NCBI GenBank assembly: GCA_050303435.1
Contig: JBNLBT010000066.1
Span: forward strand, 1-19,245
Reading direction: 5' to 3'
Length of the DNA: 19,245 bases
DNA from: JBNLBT01 sp050303435
GTDB lineage: Bacteria; Pseudomonadota; Gammaproteobacteria; Xanthomonadales; Marinicellaceae
Part shown: in pieces, positions 1 to 5,904 of the stretch
Numbering within the stretch: position 1 is the first letter of the stretch
How the letters are laid out: each line of letters starts with the position of its first letter
Program-made: the position numbers and the translations under genes
Notes under the pieces: model-generated
What the model was told of the DNA's origin: nothing
Databases searched by the model: none
Seen by the model: only the letters and a program-made list of their open reading frames with translations

Positions 1-25
1 CGTATATCAGGGGCAGGCGGGTACG

Positions 26-925
26 GTGTCGGGCAACGAAACCAAAACTGGGGTCGAGGCAGGTGCGCAGGAACACAACGAGGCGGGCCGGGTCGACGCT
101 CCGCCTCCTGAAACCACCGCCGCAACGGCCGTTGAACTGCAACCCCAGCAAGGGGAGATGCCTTTCGCCATCGTGATGGGGGAGGCGCTGACCGAACTTC
201 CCAAGGATCTCTACATCCCCCCCAGGGCGCTGGAAGTCATTCTCGAGGCCTTCGAGGGGCCGCTGGATTTGCTGTTGTACTTGATCCGTCGGCAAAACCT
301 CGACATTCTGAATATACCGATTCATCAGATCACCGAACAGTACGTGGAATACATCGAACTGATGCATCAGCTGAACATTGAGCTGGCGGCCGAGTATCTG
401 GTGATGGCGGCGATGCTGGCAGAAATCAAATCGCGCATGCTGTTGCCGACGCCGCAGCAGGAAGACGACCCGGAAGCCGATCCGCGCGCCGAATTGATTC
501 GCCGTTTGCAGGAATACGAGCGCTTCAAACAGGCGGCCGAAGACATCGACGGGCTCACGCGACTCGGACGGGACGTGTTTGCCACCGCGGTGTATGTGGA
601 CAAAAGCGCTTTCAAAGCGGACGAGGCGCCGGTGGATTTGCGCGCCTTGCTGCTGGCGTTCCGGCAGGTGATGCTGCGCGCCGATTTGCGCGTTTCGCAT
701 TCGGTGGCGCGTGAACCGCTGAGTGTGCGGGATCGCATGGGCGCCATTCTCGAACGCATCCGCGGCGACCAGGCGGTGGCTTTTTCCAGTTTGTTCACCC
801 GCGAAGAAGGCCGCTCCGGCGCGGTGGTGAGTCTGCTCGCGGTGCTTGAGCTGATCAAGGGCCGGGCGCTGGAACTGGTGCAAAACGCGCCGTTTGCCGA
901 AATCTATCTGAAGGCCGCCGCGTGA
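26..925 (+). CDS. scpA: ScpA, segregation and condensation protein A (kleisin)
   Basis: ScpA is the kleisin subunit of the bacterial SMC condensin; it bridges the SMC heads and binds ScpB during chromosome compaction and segregation. The diagnostic block starts near residue 69 (ALEVILEAFEGPLDLLLYLI) and continues with RRQNLDI, ELAAEYLVMAAMLAEIKSRMLLP and a C-terminal winged-helix part. Residues 1-45 are low-complexity (A/E/P/T-rich); residues 46-68, with LYIPP, match the N-terminal extension I remember from Pseudomonas and Xanthomonas ScpA. The start given is a GTG with no clear ribosome binding site. The frame is open to the left edge, so the true start could be upstream, or at the internal ATG near residue 45. 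scpB follows. The family call is secure; the N-terminus is not. Confidence 0.93.
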   Translation: MSGNETKTGVEAGAQEHNEAGRVDAPPPETTAATAVELQPQQGEMPFAIVMGEALTELPKDLYIPPRALEVILEAFEGPLDLLLYLIRRQNLDILNIPIHQITEQYVEYIELMHQLNIELAAEYLVMAAMLAEIKSRMLLPTPQQEDDPEADPRAELIRRLQEYERFKQAAEDIDGLTRLGRDVFATAVYVDKSAFKADEAPVDLRALLLAFRQVMLRADLRVSHSVAREPLSVRDRMGAILERIRGDQAVAFSSLFTREEGRSGAVVSLLAVLELIKGRALELVQNAPFAEIYLKAAA

Positions 926-970
926 GCGCCGGGTGGCTTGAAATGTTCCGGTGTGGCGCCGGCCTTGGGC

Positions 971-983
971 TATAATAGCGGCC
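971..983 (+). promoter_or_regulatory. Perfect -10 box placed for a leaderless scpB transcript
   Basis: TATAAT at 971-976 is a consensus sigma70 -10 box. Only seven bases (977-983) separate it from the scpB ATG at 984, so transcription would begin at or next to the start codon. No Shine-Dalgarno sequence lies in front of the ATG. The -35 is not obvious; TTCCGG at 946-951 is a poor, over-spaced candidate. The box is seen directly; leaderless use is inferred. Confidence 0.5.
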
Positions 984-1601
984 ATGGACAACACGCAACT
1001 GAAACGCATCATCGAAACCGCTTTGCTCGTCAGTGATGAACCGCTGAACAACAAGCAATTGCTGGGATTGTTTGTCGGTGAGGAACTGGGCATTCAGGAC
1101 ATCAACAAAGCGCTCACGGCGCTGCAGGAGGATTGCCGCGACAAGGGCATCGAACTGAAACAGCTCAAGTCCGGTTTTCGCTTTCAATCGCGCAGCGAAA
1201 TGGAACCCTGGCTGGCGCGGCTGTGGCAGCAAAAACCGAAAAAATTCTCGCGCGCTTTGCTGGAGACACTGGCCTTGATCGCGTACCGGCAGCCGATCAC
1301 CCGCGGAGAAATTGAAGACGTGCGTGGCGTGGCCGTGTCCAGCCAGATCATCCACACACTGATGGACCGCGAATGGATCCGCGTCCTCGGTCACCGCGAC
1401 GTGCCGGGCAAACCGGCGATGTTTGGCACCACCGCCACGTTCCTGGACGATTTCAACCTGACTTCATTGGAAGCACTGCCGACGCTGGCGGAAATCAAGG
1501 ACATTGAATCGCTGGAAGTGGACCTCGAATTTCCCGATCCGCTGCGCAACGCCGTGGCGCGCGCCGACACACCCGTCGGCAGCGAAGAGAGCGACGCATG
1601 A
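984..1601 (+). CDS. scpB: ScpB, segregation and condensation protein B
   Basis: ScpB is the winged-helix (KITE) partner that dimerises and binds ScpA in the SMC-ScpAB condensin. The 205-aa product has the family hallmarks: an N-terminal IIETALLVSDEPLNNKQLL segment, ALTALQEDCRDKGIELKQLKSG, then ALLETLALIAYRQPITRGEI and the VRGV/SSQIIHTLMDREWI/VLGHRDVPGKPAMFGTT block of the second winged helix. I chose the ATG at 984 over an in-frame GTG at 951 because family similarity begins there and a -10 box sits immediately upstream. It lies 58 bases after scpA and overlaps rluB by four bases (ATGA), so rluB translation is probably coupled to it. Confidence 0.95.
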   Translation: MDNTQLKRIIETALLVSDEPLNNKQLLGLFVGEELGIQDINKALTALQEDCRDKGIELKQLKSGFRFQSRSEMEPWLARLWQQKPKKFSRALLETLALIAYRQPITRGEIEDVRGVAVSSQIIHTLMDREWIRVLGHRDVPGKPAMFGTTATFLDDFNLTSLEALPTLAEIKDIESLEVDLEFPDPLRNAVARADTPVGSEESDA

Positions 1602-2389
1602 GCGCGCCCAATGCCGGTGCCACAGAACGCGTGCAAAAAGTGCTGGCGCGCAGCAACCTGGGTTCCCGCCGGCAGATCGAAAAAGCCATTGAACTGGGCC
1701 AGATCAGCGTCAACCGAAAAGTCGCGCAATTGGGCCAACAGGTGGGCGAAGGCGACAAAATCGAATGGAAAAATCGCCGCTGGCGCATTGAAGCGCGTGC
1801 CATCTATCCGCGCGTGTTGATGTACAACAAGCAAATAGGCGAAGTGTGCACACGCCGCGATGAAGGCGGGCGCCGCACGGTGTTTGAAGCGCTGCCACGC
1901 CTGAAAGGCGAGCGCTGGATCAACATCGGTCGACTGGACATCAACACCACCGGTCTGATTTTGTTCACCACCGACGGCGCGCTGGCCAATCACATGATGC
2001 ACCCGTCATCCAACATCGACCGCGAATACGCCTGCCGCGTGTTTGGCGAGGTCACCGAACAGATGCTGGAACAACTCAAGGCCGGGGTCATGCTGGAAGA
2101 CGGTGTGGCACAATTCAGCGACATCCAGCCGGCCGGCGGCGAACACGCCAACCAATGGTTTCATGTGGTGTTGCTGGAAGGGCGCAACCGTGAGGTGCGT
2201 CGTCTGTGGGAATCCCAGGGCGTCAAAGTCAATCGCCTCAAACGGGTGCGCTATGGGCCGGTGTTTCTGCCCAAAAATCTGCGCCTGGGCATGCACCGGG
2301 AACTGCAGGCCAAAGAACTGACAATTTTGTTTGAAGACATCCAGTTTACGCCGTCCGAGACCCTGTTAAGCGCCGTATCTGTTAAATAA
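1598..2389 (+). CDS. rluB: RluB-type 23S rRNA pseudouridine synthase
   Basis: This 263-aa protein belongs to the RsuA/RluB/E/F pseudouridine synthases. RluB converts U2605 (E. coli numbering) of 23S rRNA to pseudouridine during large-subunit maturation. An S4 RNA-binding domain occupies about residues 9-57 (RVQKVLARSNLGSRRQIEKA). The catalytic motif GRLDINTTGLILFT at 111-124 carries the nucleophile Asp114. The downstream GRNREVRRLWESQG block and KRVRYGP are family features. RluB rather than RsuA/E/F is favoured by the S4 domain, the length, and the scpA-scpB-rluB gene order, which is common in gammaproteobacteria. E. coli RluB has a longer basic tail; this one stops shortly after the core. 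The start overlaps the scpB stop. Confidence 0.92.
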   Translation: MSAPNAGATERVQKVLARSNLGSRRQIEKAIELGQISVNRKVAQLGQQVGEGDKIEWKNRRWRIEARAIYPRVLMYNKQIGEVCTRRDEGGRRTVFEALPRLKGERWINIGRLDINTTGLILFTTDGALANHMMHPSSNIDREYACRVFGEVTEQMLEQLKAGVMLEDGVAQFSDIQPAGGEHANQWFHVVLLEGRNREVRRLWESQGVKVNRLKRVRYGPVFLPKNLRLGMHRELQAKELTILFEDIQFTPSETLLSAVSVK

Positions 2390-2462
2390 TCATTAAATCA
2401 CCCCGTTGCGTCAAAAAAGTGTGCAAATTTTTCGCGCGCCTTTTATTTTTACAGTAGAATCG

Positions 2463-2484
2463 AACTGTGCAAAATTGCACAGTT
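2463..2484. promoter_or_regulatory. 10-bp perfect dyad, candidate operator
   Basis: AACTGTGCAA-AA-TTGCACAGTT is a perfect inverted repeat of 10-bp arms around a 2-bp centre, the size expected for a dimeric DNA-binding protein. The half-site TGTGCAAA at 2466-2473 also occurs as a direct copy at 2420-2427, 46 bp upstream. The dyad starts just downstream of a TAGAAT box (2455-2460) and covers TTGCAC, a possible -35. It could instead fold as an RNA hairpin if transcription starts upstream, but it has no U-tract. The cognate regulator is unknown; the nearby DUF6502-like gene is a speculative candidate. Confidence 0.6.
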
Positions 2485-2504
2485 GGTAGGTTCTTGTTTA
2501 TAAA
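2475..2504 (+). promoter_or_regulatory. Candidate promoter of the TESDGSGGK-repeat peptide gene
   Basis: TTGCAC (2475-2480), an 18-base spacer and TATAAA (2499-2504) resemble a sigma70 promoter with its -35 buried in the dyad operator. This would give a leader of roughly 85 bases before the ATG at 2597. A second possible -10, TAGAAT at 2455-2460, lacks a good -35; transcription from it would start inside the dyad. Which one is used cannot be decided from sequence. Confidence 0.4.
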
Positions 2505-2596
2505 GGTAATTTTTAACAAGAGCCATGATAGGGGGTATGCGACATCTCAATTGTTCAACGACCCCACACACAATAAAAATAAAGAAGGCACATATT

Positions 2597-2860
2597 ATGA
2601 AAAAATTAACTTTACTCTTCATTTTGATCGCATTTTCCGCAATGAGTTTTGCTACTGAGTCCGACGGTTCCGGTGGCAAGGCCTACATGGGATGTTTTAA
2701 AACTGAGTCGGATGGTTCAGGTGGTAAAACTGAATCCGATGGATCGGGCAATAAAACCGAGTCGGATGGTTCCGGTGGCAAAACCGAATCCGATGGATCC
2801 GGCAATAAATCCTGCAACATGGGCTTTTTTGACCGCTTGCTGGAAAGCTTGAAATTCTGA
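2597..2860 (+). CDS. Small secreted peptide with five TESDGSG(G/N)K repeats
   Basis: I do not recognise this 87-aa protein. Residues 1-19 are a clear Sec signal peptide ending SFA, so the mature chain would begin exactly at the first repeat, TESDGSGGK (20-28). A short AYMGCFK linker follows, then four uninterrupted repeats (36-71) alternating GGK and GNK, then SCNMGFFDRLLESLKF. That tail could form an amphipathic helix. Two cysteines, 33 and 73, flank the repeat block and could pair. The acidic, glycine-rich SDGSG units resemble calcium-loop or linker sequences, but no canonical EF-hand or RTX motif is present. The ATG at 2597 has an AAGAAGG ribosome site; the in-frame ATG at 2525 would bury the signal peptide. 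It forms a single-gene unit with its own operator and downstream hairpin. Confidence 0.85.
   Translation: MKKLTLLFILIAFSAMSFATESDGSGGKAYMGCFKTESDGSGGKTESDGSGNKTESDGSGGKTESDGSGNKSCNMGFFDRLLESLKF
2702..2809 (+). repeat. Two 54-bp coding tandem units (each two 9-aa repeats)
   Basis: Positions 2702-2755 and 2756-2809 match at 49 of 54 bases. All five differences are third-position and synonymous. Each unit encodes TESDGSGGK then TESDGSGNK, so the array is a higher-order repeat. A further single 27-bp copy lies at 2654-2680. Confidence 0.9.
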
Positions 2861-2883
2861 TCCATACCGGATCATTTAAACCC

Positions 2884-2915
2884 GCGGGCCGGCCGATTGC
2901 CGGCCCGCACTCATT
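2884..2915 (+). terminator. Strong hairpin after the repeat-peptide gene
   Basis: GCGGGCCGGC (2884-2893) and GCCGGCCCGC (2899-2908) form a perfect 10-bp stem with a CGATT loop, 23 bases after the peptide stop. The following ACTCATTT is only a weak U-tract, so it may terminate inefficiently or act mainly as a 3'-end stabiliser. Confidence 0.65.
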
Positions 2916-3012
2916 TCAGGATTTAACAAATGTTCACCAAAACGCAGTGGCGTGAAATCGGCCGATCCCTTAATATCGTAAACACAATAAAAACACGCAC
3001 ACACACACAACA

Positions 3013-3840
3013 ATGAAACACAATACTCAACAAGACAAAGCGGAAGCGCTTCAGGGGTATGTTTCCAGATTTGCCACGGTGGCGGCCAAAATCACCCTCA
3101 GGTTCGGGTTTCTTTGGCGGGAGTTCATGGAATTCTACAAACGCAACCTGGTGCTGGAAGCGAAGAAGCAAAATCCAGAATACTCGACGGTGGAAATATC
3201 CGGTCGCACCGGCATCGATCGGCGCCTGATCGCGCAGTACCTGAAAGAAGATGAAGTGGTGATCAAACCCTCCAAAGTGAATTTGACCCTGAAAATGCTG
3301 AAAATGGTGTGCCAGCGCACCGGCACGCAAAAAATCCGCAAATTCGGCCCGTTTCAAACCTTCGAAAGCGTCTGCAATCAGACCGCCTATGGCACCCTGA
3401 CGCCCAACGCCATCGCCAAAGAGCTGATGCGCCAGGGCAACATCAAGGATTGCGGCGAACACTATGAACTGGCCGATTGGAAATTCAAGCTGGACGAAAA
3501 AGACGACGATGAAAATCTGCGCGTGCTGTCGGTTGAATTGGATCGACTGACCGACACCTTGCTGGAAAACGTGCGCATTCAGGACGCAGACAACAGGAAA
3601 TTTCAGCGCAACATATTTTCCACCCAGATCCCTCCGGATCGTTTTGCAGAGGTGAACACGCAAATTCGCGACATCATGCGCCAAGCGCATCAAGACATCG
3701 ACGATGTGTTGAGCCAGCACGAAGACAAAGTGCCGCTCAACACCTACCCGGCCTATGGGGCCAGCATGTTTGTTTTTGGACCGCCGCACAACCGGCCGGT
3801 GACACAGGATTCATCCAGACCGAAAGGCGAAGGCGCCTGA
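3013..3840 (+). CDS. DUF6502-like protein, possible HTH regulator
   Basis: The 275-aa soluble protein resembles DUF6502 proteins: an N-terminal basic helical region (ALQGYVSRFATVAAKITLRF), then EISGRTGIDRRLIAQYLKED near residues 61-80, which reads like a helix-turn-helix. A middle segment has KFGPFQTFESVCNQ and GTLTPNAIAKELMRQG, and the C-terminal half is charged and helical (LSVELDRLTDTLLENVRIQD) with a final AYGASMFVFG. No signal peptide or membrane segment is visible. DUF6502 has no established function; the HTH-like part suggests DNA binding. The start has no Shine-Dalgarno and follows an A/C-rich leader (ACAC repeats, 2993-3012). A TAATAT box at 2971-2976 and the palindrome ATCGGCCGAT at 2957-2966 lie upstream. 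Regulation of the adjacent repeat peptide is possible but unproven. Confidence 0.7.
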   Translation: MKHNTQQDKAEALQGYVSRFATVAAKITLRFGFLWREFMEFYKRNLVLEAKKQNPEYSTVEISGRTGIDRRLIAQYLKEDEVVIKPSKVNLTLKMLKMVCQRTGTQKIRKFGPFQTFESVCNQTAYGTLTPNAIAKELMRQGNIKDCGEHYELADWKFKLDEKDDDENLRVLSVELDRLTDTLLENVRIQDADNRKFQRNIFSTQIPPDRFAEVNTQIRDIMRQAHQDIDDVLSQHEDKVPLNTYPAYGASMFVFGPPHNRPVTQDSSRPKGEGA

Positions 3841-4091
3841 GGATGCAACCATCACGACCCATCGGTTCATGCACATTTGATGGGAAGCGAGCGCGCCGGG
3901 CTGATCACCGGCGCGCGTGTGCATGAACACACGCTCGGGCGCAGCCGGAACGGGCCCACTCCCAACCCGGCTGCCCCAGCTTTGCTGATTCACGCCTCTG
4001 CACAGGGGATGTGAAAACGTCACAAATAACAAAAAATCAAACCCCTTGTTGACAGGATTTGAATTCTTCGCTGCAGGCATAAATTGCGGCC
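3841..4091. other. Intergenic stretch, structured then AT-rich
   Basis: The first half (3855-3980) is GC-rich and full of inverted repeats. The second half turns AT-rich and carries TTGACA at 4049-4054 and a CATAAAT stretch just before the ATG at 4092. The spacing between these two is too long for a normal promoter. No gene is convincing here. Confidence 0.6.
3865..3928. repeat. Large nested inverted repeat 3' of the DUF6502-like gene
   Basis: An outer 11-bp perfect stem (GTTCATGCACA, 3865-3875, with TGTGCATGAAC, 3918-3928) encloses an inner 9-bp perfect stem (GCGCGCCGG, 3891-3899, with CCGGCGCGC, 3908-3916) and an 8-base loop. The two stems are separated by 15 unpaired bases on the left and one on the right. 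No U-tract follows, so it is not a standard terminator. A third inverted repeat, GCAGCCGG (3941-3948) with CCGGCTGC (3967-3974), lies just downstream. Possible roles are a structured 3' UTR, an RNA element, or a DNA cruciform site. Confidence 0.7.
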
Positions 4092-4241
4092 ATGGCTGAA
4101 GATCCAAGCAACGTCTGCACACCTGTAAAACATCAAACCAATAAACCGCATTGCAATGTCGCTGAACTGGCGAATTATTTGCAGATGTTTGTAGAAAACA
4201 CAGGAATAGATTTCAAAGCGATGGTTTACAAAAACACCTGA
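4092..4241 (+). CDS. Possible 49-aa small protein
   Basis: This short ORF starts MAEDPSNVCTPVKH, continues with CNVAELANYLQMFVENTGID and ends FKAMVYKNT. The second half looks like a real soluble helix, with two cysteines (9 and 21). There is no Shine-Dalgarno. The start context (AT-rich box, about seven bases, GCGGCCATGG) resembles that of scpB, where a leaderless transcript is suspected. No homologue is recognised. It could be a genuine microprotein, a remnant, or chance. Confidence 0.35.
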   Translation: MAEDPSNVCTPVKHQTNKPHCNVAELANYLQMFVENTGIDFKAMVYKNT

Positions 4242-4314
4242 CAATAAAGCTCAAAGGCAGAATTCAAGTTGACATCGAACAGCAGAAAATTCGACGTTGG
4301 TTAAATAAGAATTG

Positions 4315-4597
4315 ATGTCTGGTCACGATCGAGCACTCTCGATTGACATGGAAGAAAATCAACACTGGGACAGTGGAAATAAGTTATCTGAAAAAGCCTC
4401 TCAATCACTCAAGAATGAGCCGCTCAAAAGCTCTAAAGAATGTGGATATATGGTTTTTTCAATTTGGCATCATAGAAAAGAATGAGATTGATAATTACAA
4501 TGACGCCAATGCATTGGTTCGATTAAAAAAGACAGAGCCTGGATCAGACCAAGTTTTAGAAAGTGATCAATTCATGAAAGGCGTGGAGAAATTTTGA
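4315..4597 (+). pseudogene. Possible frameshifted small gene
   Basis: Two overlapping frames look protein-like in succession. Frame one runs from ATG 4315 to TGA 4485 (56 aa: MSGHDRALSIDMEENQHW... GYMVFSIWHHRKE). The +1 frame then carries NEIDNYNDANALVRLKK and ends GVEKF at 4597. A single-base change in the A-run at 4476-4479 would join them into about 94 aa. Alternatively the +1 frame alone, from a TTG at 4343, gives 84 aa. Neither start has a good ribosome site. The product is unrecognised, has no signal peptide, and sits in the AT-rich island directly before the lipoprotein cassette. It could also be two small genes. Confidence 0.35.
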
Positions 4598-4608
4598 TTT
4601 AATCAAAA
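4592..4608. promoter_or_regulatory. 8-bp dyad before the lipoprotein cassette
   Basis: TTTTGATT-T-AATCAAAA is a perfect 8-bp inverted repeat about a single T, overlapping the end of the preceding ORF and 60 bases before the first lipoprotein gene. It could be an operator. It is AT-only apart from one G-C pair per arm, so chance is not excluded. Confidence 0.35.
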
Positions 4609-4667
4609 GCGGTTTCTTTGATCATGCACCCACACCCCTACACAGAAATGGCCTATAGGAGAACAAA

Positions 4668-5183
4668 ATGCGACAATTTATCATTCTTTTAGTTAGCATG
4701 ACGTTGGTTTCCTGCTATAAACCCATACTCTTGCAAAACCAGATAGCAACCCAGAAAAACATACCAGTTTGCTTACTTTTGGGGAAACAACAACCAAACA
4801 ACCACTATATTTGGAGTTATGATGCATTTTATCCAAATGATAAAACAGACATTTCTTTTTACTTCAACTTATCCGACTTTCTGCCAATCTCAGATTCTTG
4901 TCAATATCCGTACGCTGTACTTCAGGCAATTGATGTTGCAGACCATTACTTTTCAACCAGCGGTCCCAAAGGAGAGTCTGTTACTGAATTCAGGATAACC
5001 GCTGAGGTGTCTTTTAATACCAAAGAATCTCATCAAACGAATAAAGAATTGACTTTGAACGCAAGAACAAAGGAATACAACTGGGCATTTCAAAAAACCA
5101 TTATTAATATGGAAGAACAAGCATTTTCTCAAGGCATGAATAAATTATATGAAGAAATAGTGAAACACATGGCCGTACTCTGA
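4668..5183 (+). CDS. Family A lipoprotein, copy 1 (A1), unknown function
   Basis: The 171-aa product starts with a lipoprotein signal peptide (MRQFIILLVSMTLVSC; lipobox LVSC, lipidated Cys16). Tyr at +2 predicts outer-membrane sorting. The mature part has one globular domain: VCLLLGKQQ, YIWSYDAF, FYFNLSDFLPI, DVADHYFSTSGPKGES, an EFRITAEVSF strand, then EYNWAFQKTI and a C-terminal helix SQGMNKLYEEIVKH. An AGGAG site precedes the ATG by six bases. It is closely similar to the gene at 5901-6470 (shared HYIWSY, IDVAD, STSGPKGE, LYEEIVKH, AVL end) and distantly to the B genes. I know no named family. Base composition is AT-richer than the flanking housekeeping genes, suggesting recent acquisition or relaxed codon use. 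Confidence 0.85.
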   Translation: MRQFIILLVSMTLVSCYKPILLQNQIATQKNIPVCLLLGKQQPNNHYIWSYDAFYPNDKTDISFYFNLSDFLPISDSCQYPYAVLQAIDVADHYFSTSGPKGESVTEFRITAEVSFNTKESHQTNKELTLNARTKEYNWAFQKTIINMEEQAFSQGMNKLYEEIVKHMAVL

Positions 5184-5361
5184 GTTAAAGGCCTGACCTG
5201 ATCTGGTGTCACATCAGTCTAACAATAAATAAGTGATGCGTGCTGCCGATGCATTGGAATTAAAGATATATTACTTTGCCGTATTCAAACATGTTGGTTT
5301 TGGATATCATGGCACTTAAAACACCACCCACTACCATACGCAGATTGATGGCAGTATTCAT

Positions 5362-5904
5362 ATGAAAATTATTACTCAGATTATTCTTGTCTTTCTCTGT
5401 TCATGTACATTTAAGCCAATCAACGTGTCAAATCCAGACAACACTGAAGAGGCCACAAGAAATTGTTATGTATTGTCCGAATCTTTGATGAACCGACAAG
5501 AAATTATCCAAGAATATAAGGAGTACAAAAAAGGCAACGAAGTAAAAACCAGGGTCATGTTCATTTACAATATTGATGAATACTTGTCCTTAGTTCCGCA
5601 AAGCAATCGCAACTCACCCAAATGCTATATAGAAGGTCTAAAAACAGATTACCATTTCTACAGTGATACAGGTTCTGTTGCTGATGGGGTGACCTTGTCG
5701 GCAACGATCAAACTAGTAGATCACCTGAGTAACGAAAAAACCATTGAATTTAATAAGAGTCATCGCAGTGAATTTTACAGCGGTTTCTTTGCCACACAAA
5801 AAAGAAGAGGCAAAGAGGTCAACAAAGTTCTCATCCATTTGTTCAATGAGTTAGACGTTGCAGTCTCGCACAATCTGCAAAAATCTGAACTGTACGAACA
5901 ATGA
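5362..5904 (+). CDS. Family B lipoprotein, copy 1 (B1), unknown function
   Basis: The 180-aa product has a short lipoprotein signal (MKIITQIILVFLCSC; lipobox LCSC, Cys15), with Thr at +2 and so probably outer-membrane. The mature domain contains NCYVLSES, EYKEYKKGNE, FIYNIDEYL, the YSDTGSVADGVTL motif, then SHRSEFYSGFFATQKRR and a terminal helix EVNKVLIHLFNEL. It pairs with the gene at 6582-7115 (shared EYKKGN, FYSDTG-ADG, HRSEFYSGF-AT, LIH). The ribosome site is weak. A 178-base gap separates it from A1, and its stop overlaps the next start by four bases (ATGA). No named family is recognised. Confidence 0.83.
   Translation: MKIITQIILVFLCSCTFKPINVSNPDNTEEATRNCYVLSESLMNRQEIIQEYKEYKKGNEVKTRVMFIYNIDEYLSLVPQSNRNSPKCYIEGLKTDYHFYSDTGSVADGVTLSATIKLVDHLSNEKTIEFNKSHRSEFYSGFFATQKRRGKEVNKVLIHLFNELDVAVSHNLQKSELYEQ

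Noticed and set aside
1..25. Possible end of an upstream gene before scpA
   Set aside because: Too short to identify; it may equally be in-frame scpA coding sequence.
2654..2809. Regular short repeats that could suggest a CRISPR array
   Set aside because: Repeats are contiguous 27/54-bp coding units with no unique spacers, in frame and bearing only synonymous variation.
2923..3789. 288-codon minus-strand open frame opposite the DUF6502-like gene
   Set aside because: It is antisense to a well-supported gene, His/Phe/Val-rich in a way typical of reverse-strand translation, and has no ribosome site.
5184..5361. Short protein-like frame between A1 and B1 (VMRAADALELKIYYFAVF...)
   Set aside because: Only about 28 codons, no ribosome site, no recognisable family; treated as spacer.
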